Under the pieces are notes generated by a model, which was not told where the DNA came from, searched no databases, and worked only from the letters and a program-made list of their open reading frames with translations. Of a stretch of DNA of 29,582 nucleotides, positions 1-9,386 are shown in pieces; position 1 is the stretch's first letter; each line of letters begins with the position of its first letter. The stretch lies in NCBI GenBank assembly GCA_035403355.1, contig DAONFA010000023.1, positions 10,380 through 39,961 on the forward strand, read 5' to 3'. The DNA comes from Candidatus Cloacimonas sp. (GTDB lineage: Bacteria; Cloacimonadota; Cloacimonadia; Cloacimonadales; Cloacimonadaceae). The position numbers and the translations under genes are program-made.

Positions 1-480
1 CGTTCCTCCGTTTTCGGTTACCGGAAGATACCGTTTTCCCGGAAGGTTGATGTCCTGGTCAACCACCTTTTTTTTCGTTACTGCAAAAAGCGTAATAAAG
101 AAATAGCTCGGTTGCAAGGGGAACGACAAGATGTCGTTCCTCCGTTTTCGGTTACCGGAAGATACCGTTTTCCCGGAAGGTTGATGTCCCGGTCAACCAC
201 CTTTATTTCCGTTACTGCAAAAAGCGTAATAAAGAAAAAGCTCGGTTGCAAGAGGAACGACAAGATGTCGTTCTTCCGTTTTCGGTTACCGGAAGATACC
301 GTTTTCCCGGAAGGTTGACCTCCTGGTCAACCACCTTTATTTCCGTTACTGCAAAAAGCGTAATAAAGAAATAGCTCGGTTGCAAGGGGAACGACAAGAT
401 GTCGTTCCTCCGTTTTCGGTTACCGGAGGATACCATTTTCGGAAGGTTGACCTCCCGGTCAACCATCCGATTTGTGGTTG
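1..480. repeat. 134-bp tandem repeat array, about 3.6 copies
   Basis: Copies begin at 1, 135, 269 and 403, so the period is exactly 134 bp; the first copy is cut by the window edge or begins there. Each unit contains a perfect hairpin (arms GGAACGACA and TGTCGTTCC, 3-nt loop, for example 120-140) and a second inverted repeat (for example 445-464, arms GGTTGACC and GGTCAACC; only 6 bp pair in copies 1 and 2). The last copy has a 2-nt deletion near 439 and runs into a third hairpin at 476-494 (GGTTGAG and CTCAACC, 5-nt loop). The period is not a multiple of three and no open frame has a ribosome binding site, so it reads as non-coding intergenic repeat DNA upstream of the foldase gene. Confidence 0.93.
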
Positions 481-584
481 AGAGGAACTCAACCATCCGA
501 CCCTGAAAAAAAACCTTGTAAAAAAATGAACCTTAAAAATTGTGGCTTTCAGTGTAATTATTTATTTGTAAAAGGAGTTCAGGA

Positions 585-2369
585 ATGCTGGATAGTTTGA
601 GAAAGAAACAGAAAATAGTTATTTATATCGTGGCTTTTGTTTTTATTGTAGGTATGGGTGCGGTTGGAATAGGAGAATTATTATCCCCGAAACCATATCT
701 GGGAAAAGTAAATGGCACGAAAATAACCTTTGAAATGTATCAGCAGAAAGTTCAGGAATTGAGCGAACGCTATGCAGAGATGTATAAAGATCAGCCCATA
801 GACGAAAACACTCGTAAAAGCATAGAAAATCAGGCATGGGAAACTTTGGTTAGTGATATTCTGTGGCAGCAGCAAATAAAGAAACACAAAATAAAAATCA
901 CTGATGATGATGTTTTAACTGAAATGCAAAATAATCCTCCGCAAGAATTGATGCAAAATGAATCCTTGCAGACAAACGGCAGATTTGATAAAGTGAAATA
1001 CCTTACCGCTCTAAAGAACAATGCACAATTTTATGCCGCTATGGATGAATATGTAAGAAACTATCTTCCGCGGCAAAAACTGCAGGAAAAAATTAAAGCC
1101 CAAGCCGGAATTACGATAGACAGTTTAAAAGCAGAATATGCGAAAGACACCGATAGCGTTTCCGGAAAATTCATCTGGTTTGAGCCCAATAAATCAGAAC
1201 CTGTAACCGTTACCGATGCGGAAATTAAGGCATATTACAATAAGAATAAGGAAACCGAATTTAAAAAGGGTCCCGCATCCAGAATCAAATATCTTGCTTT
1301 TGAAGATAAGCCCTCAGATAAGGACTATGCTACGGTAAAACTTCTTGCCGATGAAATATACGGCAGGGCAATTAAAGGAGAGGACTTTGCATCTTTAGCA
1401 AGGGATTATTCCGATGATCCCGGTTCCAAGGATAATGGCGGTTCTTTAGGAGAATTTGCTAAAGGGCAAATGGTTCCGGAATTTGAAAAAGCAGCTTTTG
1501 CTTTAAGAGTTGGAGATATCAGCAAACCCGTTAAAACCAATTATGGTTGGCATATTATTCGTTGTGACAGCATTGCTGCCATTAGTAAAGAAGAGCCCAA
1601 AATTAAAGCCAGCCATATTCTTTTGAAGGTTGAACCCTCCGATGAAACCAGAGATGCTATTCTGGAAAAAGCGGAATCGGCAGCCAAGTTAATTAAGAAA
1701 AAAGGGATTGAAGCAGCAGCTAAAGAATTGAAAGTAGAAGTTCAGGAAACTGACTGGGTGCCTCATGATCAGGAATATATTCCCGGAATCGGCAATAATG
1801 GAGCTCTTCTCCAATTTATGCGCAAAGGCAAAGAAAAGGAAATCTCGGAGGTTATCACGGATCAGCAAAACCGCAAAATTGTCGCTTTGCTAACTGATAA
1901 CAAAAAGGTCTATTATGAGGAGTTTGATAAAGTTAAGCTCCGCATCAAATACCAGCTGGAGAAAGAAAAGAAAGTAGCCAATGTAAAGAAAAAAGCCGAG
2001 GCATTTGTTGCCCAATATCCTGCCAGCGAATATTTTAACGCTGCCGCCAAAGAGGGTTGGCAAATTATTGAATTTACCAATCATAAACTTGGTATGGATG
2101 TTCCCAATGTGGGTCCCTGCAAGGAATTTACAACTGCAGCTTTAGCTTTGGAAGCAGGAAAAACCAGCGGACTTATTTCTTCCAAAGAAGGATGTTTCAT
2201 CATCAGTTGCACAGAACGAATTAAACCCGATTTTAATAGCTTTGCCAAAGATAAGGACAGACAGGAACAGATTCGTAAACGGATGGAAGATGCTGCCTGG
2301 AACCGTTGGTATGACCAAATGAAAAAACAAGCTAAAATAATTGATAACCGGGCTAAATTCGGAATCTAA
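585..2369 (+). CDS. ppiD: Membrane-anchored periplasmic peptidyl-prolyl isomerase/chaperone, PpiD/SurA type
   Basis: A 594-aa protein with the PpiD layout: a short cytoplasmic N-terminus, one membrane anchor at about residues 11-32, a SurA-type N-terminal chaperone region to about residue 185 (with VNGTKITFEMYQQ near 42-54), then a parvulin (rotamase PPIC) domain at about 230-327. That domain shows the family blocks SDDPGSKDNGGSLGEF and GWHIIR. A second, degenerate parvulin-like segment beginning KASHILL follows at about 340-430. E. coli PpiD is of similar length and is anchored the same way; such proteins help fold secreted and outer-membrane proteins. The start is supported by AAAGGAG seven nt upstream. 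The phosphohexomutase gene follows after 3 nt, so the two are probably cotranscribed. SurA-like anchored foldase is the alternative name. Confidence 0.88.
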   Translation: MLDSLRKKQKIVIYIVAFVFIVGMGAVGIGELLSPKPYLGKVNGTKITFEMYQQKVQELSERYAEMYKDQPIDENTRKSIENQAWETLVSDILWQQQIKKHKIKITDDDVLTEMQNNPPQELMQNESLQTNGRFDKVKYLTALKNNAQFYAAMDEYVRNYLPRQKLQEKIKAQAGITIDSLKAEYAKDTDSVSGKFIWFEPNKSEPVTVTDAEIKAYYNKNKETEFKKGPASRIKYLAFEDKPSDKDYATVKLLADEIYGRAIKGEDFASLARDYSDDPGSKDNGGSLGEFAKGQMVPEFEKAAFALRVGDISKPVKTNYGWHIIRCDSIAAISKEEPKIKASHILLKVEPSDETRDAILEKAESAAKLIKKKGIEAAAKELKVEVQETDWVPHDQEYIPGIGNNGALLQFMRKGKEKEISEVITDQQNRKIVALLTDNKKVYYEEFDKVKLRIKYQLEKEKKVANVKKKAEAFVAQYPASEYFNAAAKEGWQIIEFTNHKLGMDVPNVGPCKEFTTAALALEAGKTSGLISSKEGCFIISCTERIKPDFNSFAKDKDRQEQIRKRMEDAAWNRWYDQMKKQAKIIDNRAKFGI

Positions 2370-2372
2370 ACG

Positions 2373-3776
2373 ATGAATAGATTGATGACCAGTGTTAGTG
2401 GAGTTAGGGGTGTCTTTGCGGACACCCTTAATCCTATTATAGCTATAAAATATGCTGCCCACTTTGCTCTTCTGCAGAAACAAAGCTATCCTGATCTGCA
2501 TCCTTTAATTTATGTGGGCAGAGATAGCCGGACTACAGGCAAGGCAATGTTACATAGTATCATTTCTGCTCTTATCAGTGTGGGCTGCGATGTTACCGAT
2601 TTAGGAATTGTTTCCACTCCCACTTTGCTGTTAAAAGTTCAGGAATCCGATGCCATTGGAGGCATAGCCATTACTGCATCTCACAATCCACCGCAGTGGA
2701 ATGCAATGAAATTCGTGGATGCTGAGGGCTTGTTTTTAAGCCCTGAGAAAGCGGAAATATTTCTGTCTTCCGTAGAAAAAGAGATTTCCTGGGCAAATTG
2801 GCAAGCAATAGGAAATATAAACACGAACAATAAATCCATTGCTCAGCATATTGCAAAAATTTTAGCTATCCCCTATTTAAATATTGAGCAAATCCGTGCC
2901 CGCAGGTTTAAAGTGGTGTTGGATTCCGTTAACGGAGCGGGAGGGTTAATTTCTCCCCTGTTATTAAAAGAACTTGGGTGCACCGTTTATGAAATAAATA
3001 GCGAGCCCACCGGTATTTTTGCTCACATTGCAGAACCGCTAAACGAAAATTTAAGCCAACTGGAAGAAGCAGTTGCTTTTTATGGTGCGGATATTGGTTT
3101 TGCAACCGATCCCGATGTTGACCGTCTTTCCCTGGTTTCCGAAAAAGGAAAATGTATCGGAGAAGAATTAAGCGTTGCCTTAGCCGAACTATTTGTGCTT
3201 CCCAAAAAGAAGGGAGATATTGTAGTAAATCTTAGCAGTTCAATGATTTCCGAGGATATTGCCAAAAGCTTTGGCGTTCAAGTTCAGCGGACTAAAGTCG
3301 GCGAAATAAATGTAGGGAAAAAAATGCAGGAAATAAAATCTCCCATCGGAGGTGAAGGAAATGGCGGAATTATCTGTCCTGATGTTCATTACACCCGTGA
3401 TGCCATTGCCGGAATGGCTTTAATTTTAGGATTGCTTTCCGAGACGGATAAACCCCTGTCCGAGATAGTGAATACCCTGCCAAAGTATTATTTTGCCAAA
3501 GATAAAATCACAGTTGATTCCTTTTTAATGGAATCCTTGATGAGTATTGTTCCCTCTCTCTTTGAAAACTATCAGCTGGATACCCGAGACGGCATTAAAG
3601 CTATAGGCAACAAGCATTTTATCCATATTCGCAAATCGGGAACCGAACCTATCATCCGGATTTATGTGGAAAGCGATACGCCGGAAAAATCCCGCCAAAT
3701 TTGTGCTGAAGTTAAAAAAATGCTCAGCGAAATGAATACCTCCAAAGATAAAGATAATAACGAAAGAAATTTGTGA
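2373..3776 (+). CDS. glmM: Phosphohexomutase, probable phosphoglucosamine mutase
   Basis: A 467-aa alpha-D-phosphohexomutase with all four signature loops visible: the phosphoserine loop TASHNPPQWN with Ser103, the metal loop DPDVDR at 246-251, the sugar-binding loop GGEGNGG at 326-332, and the phosphate-binding loop RKSGTEP at 420-426. The family isomerises hexose 1- and 6-phosphates; the sequence style matches proteins annotated as GlmM, which makes glucosamine-1-phosphate for UDP-GlcNAc and hence peptidoglycan and LPS. Phosphomannomutase or phosphoglucomutase activity cannot be excluded from sequence. It starts 3 nt after the foldase stop with only a weak ribosome binding site, suggesting translational coupling; a second ATG at 2385 just before the conserved SVSGVRG block is a possible alternative start. 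Confidence 0.88.
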   Translation: MNRLMTSVSGVRGVFADTLNPIIAIKYAAHFALLQKQSYPDLHPLIYVGRDSRTTGKAMLHSIISALISVGCDVTDLGIVSTPTLLLKVQESDAIGGIAITASHNPPQWNAMKFVDAEGLFLSPEKAEIFLSSVEKEISWANWQAIGNINTNNKSIAQHIAKILAIPYLNIEQIRARRFKVVLDSVNGAGGLISPLLLKELGCTVYEINSEPTGIFAHIAEPLNENLSQLEEAVAFYGADIGFATDPDVDRLSLVSEKGKCIGEELSVALAELFVLPKKKGDIVVNLSSSMISEDIAKSFGVQVQRTKVGEINVGKKMQEIKSPIGGEGNGGIICPDVHYTRDAIAGMALILGLLSETDKPLSEIVNTLPKYYFAKDKITVDSFLMESLMSIVPSLFENYQLDTRDGIKAIGNKHFIHIRKSGTEPIIRIYVESDTPEKSRQICAEVKKMLSEMNTSKDKDNNERNL

Positions 3777-4171
3777 GCAGCTTGAGACAACTTGTGATAA
3801 TAAAAATCAGGAGAAATTGCCAAGAACAACGATACTAAGGTCTTTATGCTCCGATATTAAACAATATTAAGCCCCCAATAGATACTTTACCTGATGCTCC
3901 CGTAGTTCATAAGTTTATAATAGCTGTAGCGTTATTTTAAATGCAATTACTAAACCGAAGCGGTGCTCCCGTCATTAATTTGATTTATAAAAATTACCTT
4001 GCGGGCTTATTTTAACTACCTGTTGCCTGGTCATTTCTTTAGCGCTCCTTTAACGACCCTTTAACAATACTTTAGCGTCGCTAAGGAATCGTTAAAGAAG
4101 GTGTAAAGAAATATAAAAGATTCAACTTGGCAGGGAACAGTGAGTAGTAAAAAAACAGACAAAGGAGAAAA
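3777..4171. other. Convergent intergenic region, no gene seen
   Basis: The DNA lies between the 3' ends of the mutase gene (+) and the patatin gene (-). No reading frame with a start signal is present. It is AT-rich and contains the structured segment at 4048-4097 listed separately. No clear rho-independent terminator with a U-tract follows the mutase stop codon. Confidence 0.6.
4048..4097. repeat. Nested inverted repeat
   Basis: Arms 4048-4056 (CTTTAACGA) and 4089-4097 (TCGTTAAAG) are perfectly complementary. Inside them a palindrome at 4072-4084 (TTAGCG, T, CGCTAA) forms a second stem. It lies between convergent genes, so a transcript-end structure is possible, but it lacks a clean U-run directly after the stem. 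Confidence 0.6.
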
Positions 4172-4379
4172 GGGTTTATTTTTCCGCATCTTACGAGGGG
4201 CTTACGCCACCCTCGCTATTATTGTGTCGCCCTAAGGGGCTTTTGGCAGAGGGCAAAGAGCGAAGGGTAACGGGTTTATTTTTCCGCATCTTACGAGGGG
4301 CTTACGCCACCCTCGCTATTATTGTGTCGCCCTAAGGGGCTTTTGGCAGAGGGCAAAGAGCGAAAGGTAAAGGGTTTAT
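4172..4379. repeat. 100-bp tandem repeat, two copies, with the window-end repeat core
   Basis: Two nearly identical 100-bp units lie at 4172-4271 and 4272-4371, followed by an 8-nt start of a third at 4372-4379. Each contains a 47-nt core (4194-4240 and 4294-4340) whose reverse complement recurs five times at the right end of the window (29188 onward), with roughly 43 of 47 positions shared by eye. It is non-coding and sits just past the 3' end of the patatin gene. Confidence 0.93.
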
Positions 4380-4440
4380 CAACCATTTTTCTTAACTGAA
4401 AAAAATCTGTGTTATCTGTGTAATCTGTGAGAGCTAATAT

Positions 4441-6594
4441 CTACCTGCGGGAAAAGAAGAAAATATCAAAATCGTAGCCAATACTTAAGAAACTGTGGAT
4501 ATCCTTATTTTCATTCAACGAAAGGTATAGCTTAGCAGGTAGAATTGAGTTCTTATAGCCCAGCCCTAAATATCCGCAATAATCCCAATCTTCGGCATTA
4601 CCCCAAACATTCGTATCCGAATAGCGCATACCCTGAAATCCGGCATCCAAAAAATAGCGGTCTTTTAGCAGAGAAGAAACCCCAAAAGATAAAACCTGAT
4701 AATGCGGAGCACTAATTTCGTAACGCGAATAGCCCATAAAACCATCCGTCCCTCCAATGATAAAGGGATCAACGATAGAGTGCTCAGTGGAATTTAGATA
4801 GCTGCCATAGTTCAAAGTGGAATATACACTGAAAATATCTCTAACCGGAACATAAAATTCTGCTTTGCCCTGAAAACAGTTATAGATGAAGTCACTCACT
4901 TCTTTATAGCGCGAGAAACTGAATTTCCCGAAAACTCTGGCACCGGACATCGGAAACATAAAATCATTCAAACTTTCGTGATAACCCTTAATCCCAAAAC
5001 CGCTAACTACCGAACTTTCGGGCAACAACTGAGTTTGGGAAATATCGCTATGTAAATCGGTTTGATTGCTGTAAAGGAAAAACTCCGCAATAGCCAGGTC
5101 TTTGGCAAAAACCCCAATTCCGGTATTAATTCCCCAATCAGTGGATTTGATACTGGAAGTTTTATGATGTTCCTGATAGTTATAGATGGTTTTTTCGCCT
5201 ACATAAGGAAAAAGACGGTAATATGCACCCCACTGTTCACCGAAATTTTTCACATAATCTACGCTGAATTCATTTCTGCCTCCCAGTTTCAGTTCTGCCA
5301 GAAGACGCGAATTTCGCAGCAAATAGTTATCCAATGAAAGCACCAAACCCGCCATCAGCTTTTCTTCACTATTGTAAACAAGGTTTACAGCCAGATGTTT
5401 TCGCTCGCGTTCTTGAATATATATAATCAGGTCATAACGGTTATCTTCGGTCTTTTTCAGCACAGGATAGATAGTTTTGAAGACCTGTGAATTCCAGGCA
5501 ATAATACAGGCATCGGCTATTTCTTTGCTGCTGTAAGTTTTGCCTGAATGCAAACCCAAATATTCACGCACTTTGGAGGGACTGATGTTTTCGTTGCCCT
5601 GCACCAGAATGTTACTTATCGGAAAGCTATCCAAATATTTATTAAATTCATTAACCGCGGGCTGGGAAATATTATATTTAGTTTTAAATGCTCTTATTTG
5701 GTCTATATTTTGTCGGGCAGATGCTTCTCCGGCAGCTATTATATCCTCCAGATGCTGATAATCTGTGGAAACGAATTGCGATAAATCCGGTTCAATTAAC
5801 AAATCGCATTCATCTAAATAGGCATTTAAGTTACGCGTGATGCCGATATTGATGGTCTGATCCAAAATATCCACTAAGTTATTGAGATTTTCTTCATTGC
5901 GTAATGTGGAATTAACTTTAATACCCAAAACCAGATCAGCTCCCTTTTGGTGTAACAGGTTAATCGGCATATTTTGCGAAACCCCGCCATCAATATAATA
6001 ACGACCATTCAGTTCAAAAGGTTCAAATAAACTGGGAATGGATATGGAAGCGCGCACTGCTTGCATCAATGAACCCTCGGAAAAAATAACTCCTTCTCCC
6101 GTAAGTAAATCGGTGGCTATACAGGTAAAAGGAACAGGAAATTCACTAAAGTTCTCAATCTGAGAAGCGGATGCGGTTAATTTAAATAGTTCCAGATTAA
6201 GATTATTACCTATATAAACTGACGAAGGAAGTTGTGGAACCCAGGAGTCATTTAGCTCAAAAACAGCATTTCCGTAAGGCGCCCAACGCTTTTGCCCGAT
6301 ATAAAGGTCCTTTCTTTGTTGCGCATCGCTGGTTAGTTGCTTCCAGTCCAAATTCAAACATATTTCTTCCAATTCCCGGGTAGAATAACCCATCGCATAA
6401 AGAGCTCCAATAACCGCCCCAATACTGGTTCCGGCTATGTAATCGGGATGAATGCCTTCCTCTTCCAAAACCTTTAAAACCCCGATATGAGCAAAACCTC
6501 TTGCCCCACCTCCACTTAAGGCATAACCAAGCTTTTCACCTGCTAAAAAATTGAGCAAACAGAAGAGCAACAGCAGAACATATAGCTTTTTCAT
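4441..6594 (-). CDS. Patatin-like phospholipase with POTRA and C-terminal beta-barrel (type Vd-like outer-membrane protein)
   Basis: A 717-aa protein in four parts. Residues 1-18 form a signal peptide (MKKLYVLLLLFCLLNFLAG). The patatin domain spans about 22-305, with an oxyanion loop SGGGARG, nucleophile elbow GTSIG (Ser57) and catalytic DGG (Asp202). A POTRA-like domain follows at about 325-400, from ISNILVQGNENIS to LIIYIQE. The rest, about 400-717, is a strand-rich region resembling the bacterial surface antigen barrel. This is the architecture and length of Pseudomonas PlpD-type patatins, which reach the outer membrane and expose a lipid acyl hydrolase; similar barrel patatins are common in diderms. 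Both catalytic-dyad residues are present, so activity is likely. It is the last gene of the minus-strand run, 16 nt after the LiaF-like gene, with no strong ribosome binding site. Confidence 0.88.
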   Translation of the reverse strand: MKKLYVLLLLFCLLNFLAGEKLGYALSGGGARGFAHIGVLKVLEEEGIHPDYIAGTSIGAVIGALYAMGYSTRELEEICLNLDWKQLTSDAQQRKDLYIGQKRWAPYGNAVFELNDSWVPQLPSSVYIGNNLNLELFKLTASASQIENFSEFPVPFTCIATDLLTGEGVIFSEGSLMQAVRASISIPSLFEPFELNGRYYIDGGVSQNMPINLLHQKGADLVLGIKVNSTLRNEENLNNLVDILDQTINIGITRNLNAYLDECDLLIEPDLSQFVSTDYQHLEDIIAAGEASARQNIDQIRAFKTKYNISQPAVNEFNKYLDSFPISNILVQGNENISPSKVREYLGLHSGKTYSSKEIADACIIAWNSQVFKTIYPVLKKTEDNRYDLIIYIQERERKHLAVNLVYNSEEKLMAGLVLSLDNYLLRNSRLLAELKLGGRNEFSVDYVKNFGEQWGAYYRLFPYVGEKTIYNYQEHHKTSSIKSTDWGINTGIGVFAKDLAIAEFFLYSNQTDLHSDISQTQLLPESSVVSGFGIKGYHESLNDFMFPMSGARVFGKFSFSRYKEVSDFIYNCFQGKAEFYVPVRDIFSVYSTLNYGSYLNSTEHSIVDPFIIGGTDGFMGYSRYEISAPHYQVLSFGVSSLLKDRYFLDAGFQGMRYSDTNVWGNAEDWDYCGYLGLGYKNSILPAKLYLSLNENKDIHSFLSIGYDFDIFFFSRR

Positions 6595-6610
6595 TGTGGC
6601 TGACTATAAA

Positions 6611-7147
6611 TTAAAAAGTGCCTTCCCCGGAACTTGATTTTGTATCTGCTTTGTTTTCAGGTTTAGCATACTGATATTCCATTCGTCCAAAAACTACCGT
6701 TGACTCTATCTCAACAGGTGTTCCTTGAACAACAGGCACTTTGCGAGGTAAAACAGTAGAGCCAAAAACAGAGGTAGGATTGATATGAAAGGCAATGCTA
6801 TCTGGTAAGATAACCGTTCCCGAACCAAAAACCACGCTTATTTCTATATCTTTTGCGTCTGCGGGAAGATCGGTAAGGTCAATTATCGCCGAGGAAAAGA
6901 TAATATTATATTCGTTGCGGGAACTGCTGTAGATAATAGAACTCTCTTTGGAATAATGCGTTGGGTTATTATATTTATGTGTTCTAAGCCCAAAAAGCAG
7001 CTTAATGCCCAGCATAATAATAATGACAGCAATAAACACTCTCACAAGAGGCAAATGAATGTTAAAACCCTTTAAAAAAACAGATAATCCTAAAAGGATT
7101 AACAGTATGCCCCAAAAGAAATTGCTGAAAACAAAACCCATTTTCAT
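6611..7147 (-). CDS. LiaF-like two-helix membrane protein with C-terminal beta domain
   Basis: A 178-aa protein whose N-terminus holds two closely spaced hydrophobic helices (about 8-27 and 35-53), like the LiaF transmembrane region. A soluble C-terminal half is rich in short strands with the repeated phrase VFGS or VFGR (VVFGSGTVILP, SVFGSTVLP, VVFGRMEYQ). This resembles the C-terminal domain of LiaF / cell-wall-active antibiotic response proteins, which in Firmicutes restrain an envelope-stress kinase. No such kinase is in the window, so a sensing role is inference. AAAGGA lies seven nt before the first ATG; a second ATG two codons in (7141) is also well placed. It lies 14 nt after purL and 16 nt before the patatin gene, so it is very likely cotranscribed. 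Confidence 0.7.
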   Translation of the reverse strand: MKMGFVFSNFFWGILLILLGLSVFLKGFNIHLPLVRVFIAVIIIMLGIKLLFGLRTHKYNNPTHYSKESSIIYSSSRNEYNIIFSSAIIDLTDLPADAKDIEISVVFGSGTVILPDSIAFHINPTSVFGSTVLPRKVPVVQGTPVEIESTVVFGRMEYQYAKPENKADTKSSSGEGTF

Positions 7148-7161
7148 TTCCTTATCCTTTT

Positions 7162-9375
7162 TTATTGTATTTTTAATCCCTGCTTCCAGGCAGAGTAAAG
7201 AATCTCTATATTTTCTGCTATATGTTTATTTACAATTAAGCTTTGCTGGTTTGAAACATACCCCAGGTCATTAAACTCAATATTATATTTTAGGGCTGTC
7301 TCTTTTATTAACAGGCAGTTTTCTGCCTCGGCACTAATTAAAATTCTACTTCCTGCCTCACCAAAATATACGCTACTTGGGCTATATGGAAGTTCAAAAT
7401 TCAGCATTACTCCCAAAATTTGATGGGGAGCAAAACAGCACTCCAAAACAGCTACTAATAATCCACCGTCGGAAACATCGTGAGCGCTATTAACTAAGCC
7501 ATTATCAATCAGTTCCAATATTAAACTCTGCAGCTGCAATTCTTCTTCCCAATTTGTGTTTGGCGGTTTTCCGGCTACTTCATTAAATTGCATTTTAAGA
7601 TATTCACTCCCTCCCAAATCCGCTTTCAAGGAACCCAAAAGGATAATTCTATCATTGGCGTGTTTAAAAAACTGAGTGGTTGCTTTACGAAAATCAGACA
7701 TCACACCAAGCATACCGATAACTGGTGTAGGATAAATTGCTCCTTCCGGATTTTCATTATAAAAAGATACATTGCCACCGGTAACAGGAGTGCCTAAAAT
7801 CCTGCAGGCATCTGCCATTCCCCGGATTGCCTCTGTGAAACAATAATAGACCTCAGGTTTATACGGATTGCCAAAATTAAGGCAATTAGTAATAGCAATT
7901 GGTTTAGCTCCACTGCAGGCAACATTTCTGGCTGCCTCTGCAACCGCAGCAACTGTTCCTGAATAGGGGTCTAAAAAACAATATCTGCCGTTACAATCCG
8001 TGCTTAAGGCAATAGCTGTATCCGTTTCCGGAATTCTAATAACTGCAGCATCCGAACCCGGTTCTACAACCGTTCCAATTTGTACCATATAATCATATTG
8101 CTGATAAATTGAGCGGCGACTGCAAAGATTGGGCGAGGAAATAAGCCGTAACAAGGTCTCAGCGTAATTTACAGGTTCGGGATAACTATCCAAAGAGTGG
8201 CTGGACAGTTCATCAAGATAGCCAGGTCGCTTGCTTTCTCTGATATAAACAGGTGCCGAACCACCTAAAATAAGTGTCTCCGCCGGTATTTCCGCTACTT
8301 TTTCTTTCCCGAAAAAAACCCTTAGCATTTTATCATCGGTAACTTTGCCTATTTGCACTGCATCTAAATCCCATTTGGCAAAAATGGATTTAATACTTTC
8401 CAGGTTTTCCGGCTGCACAATAACCAGCATCCTTTCCTGCGATTCCGATAGCATAATTTCGTAGGGAGTCATTCCCGTTTCTCTTTGCGGAACAAGAGAA
8501 ACATCAATTTCCATACCTACATTTCCTTTACCTGCCATTTCTGAACTGGAACAAGTTAAACCCGCAGCACCCATATCTTGAATAGCTACAACGAGCCCTG
8601 CCTTGATAGCTTCCAAAGTTGCTTCCAGTAAAAGTTTTTCCAGAAAGGGGTCGCCCACTTGGACAGCGGTTCTTTTTTCTTCTGATTTTTCGCTTAAATC
8701 CACCGAGGCAAAAGTGGCTCCATGAATTCCATCCCGTCCTGTTTTAGCTCCTACAATAAGCACTGCATTACCAATTCCGGAAGCAGCAGAACGAGCTATT
8801 TTATTATGTTTAACAACCCCTACAGCCATCGCATTAACTAAGGGATTGCCTTCATAGCTATCGTCAAAATAGACCTCTCCGCCAACGGTTGGAACTCCGA
8901 AACAATTTCCGTAATCAGCTATGCCGCTAACAACTTCTTGCAGTAAATGCTGAACTTTAGGATTATCCGGTTTGCCGAAACGCAAAGAATCCAGAACGGC
9001 AATGGGTTTGGCACCCATCGTAAAAATATCTCTTAGAATACCTCCTACTCCAGTAGCGGCACCATGATAGGGTTCCAGGGCAGAAGGATGATTATGGCTT
9101 TCTATTTTGAAACATATTGCCCTGCCCTGTCCAATATCAATTAAGCCGGCATTTTCTTCTCCGGCTTTGGCTAAAACGGCAGAACCCTCTTTGGGAAGGG
9201 TTTTTAACAACCTTACAGAATTTTTGTAGCTGGCATGCTCACTCCACATAACGGAAAAAATACCCAGTTCTACATAAGAAGGTTCACGCTTCAGAATATC
9301 TAATATGCGTTCATATTCTTCCGGGCTTAAGTTATGTTCAGCAACAAGTTCGGGGGTAATTTCAGCAAAATTCAT
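7162..9375 (-). CDS. purL: Phosphoribosylformylglycinamidine synthase subunit PurL
   Basis: A 737-aa protein of the small PurL type, the synthetase subunit that makes FGAM from FGAR using ATP and ammonia in purine synthesis (EC 6.3.5.3). Diagnostic blocks are MWSEHASYKN (42-51), KIESHNHPSALEPYHGAATG (90-109), GGILRDIFTMGAKP, and in the second half NVACSGAKPIAITNCLNFGNP-like and ISTAHDVSDGG-like segments (here SAHDVSDGG). The length fits the PurL that works with separate PurS and PurQ, which supply ammonia; neither is in the window. It starts 11 nt after the stop of the upstream fusion gene with only a weak ribosome binding site. A purine gene embedded among envelope genes is unusual. Confidence 0.96.
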   Translation of the reverse strand: MNFAEITPELVAEHNLSPEEYERILDILKREPSYVELGIFSVMWSEHASYKNSVRLLKTLPKEGSAVLAKAGEENAGLIDIGQGRAICFKIESHNHPSALEPYHGAATGVGGILRDIFTMGAKPIAVLDSLRFGKPDNPKVQHLLQEVVSGIADYGNCFGVPTVGGEVYFDDSYEGNPLVNAMAVGVVKHNKIARSAASGIGNAVLIVGAKTGRDGIHGATFASVDLSEKSEEKRTAVQVGDPFLEKLLLEATLEAIKAGLVVAIQDMGAAGLTCSSSEMAGKGNVGMEIDVSLVPQRETGMTPYEIMLSESQERMLVIVQPENLESIKSIFAKWDLDAVQIGKVTDDKMLRVFFGKEKVAEIPAETLILGGSAPVYIRESKRPGYLDELSSHSLDSYPEPVNYAETLLRLISSPNLCSRRSIYQQYDYMVQIGTVVEPGSDAAVIRIPETDTAIALSTDCNGRYCFLDPYSGTVAAVAEAARNVACSGAKPIAITNCLNFGNPYKPEVYYCFTEAIRGMADACRILGTPVTGGNVSFYNENPEGAIYPTPVIGMLGVMSDFRKATTQFFKHANDRIILLGSLKADLGGSEYLKMQFNEVAGKPPNTNWEEELQLQSLILELIDNGLVNSAHDVSDGGLLVAVLECCFAPHQILGVMLNFELPYSPSSVYFGEAGSRILISAEAENCLLIKETALKYNIEFNDLGYVSNQQSLIVNKHIAENIEILYSAWKQGLKIQ

Positions 9376-9386
9376 AATGTTACTTT

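Noticed and set aside
78..496. Overlapping frames on both strands in the 134-bp array
   Set aside because: The period is not a multiple of three, so frames change between copies, and none has a start signal.
4172..4379. Possible insertion sequence remnant
   Set aside because: No transposase fragment, terminal inverted repeats or target duplication; the repeats are simple tandem copies.
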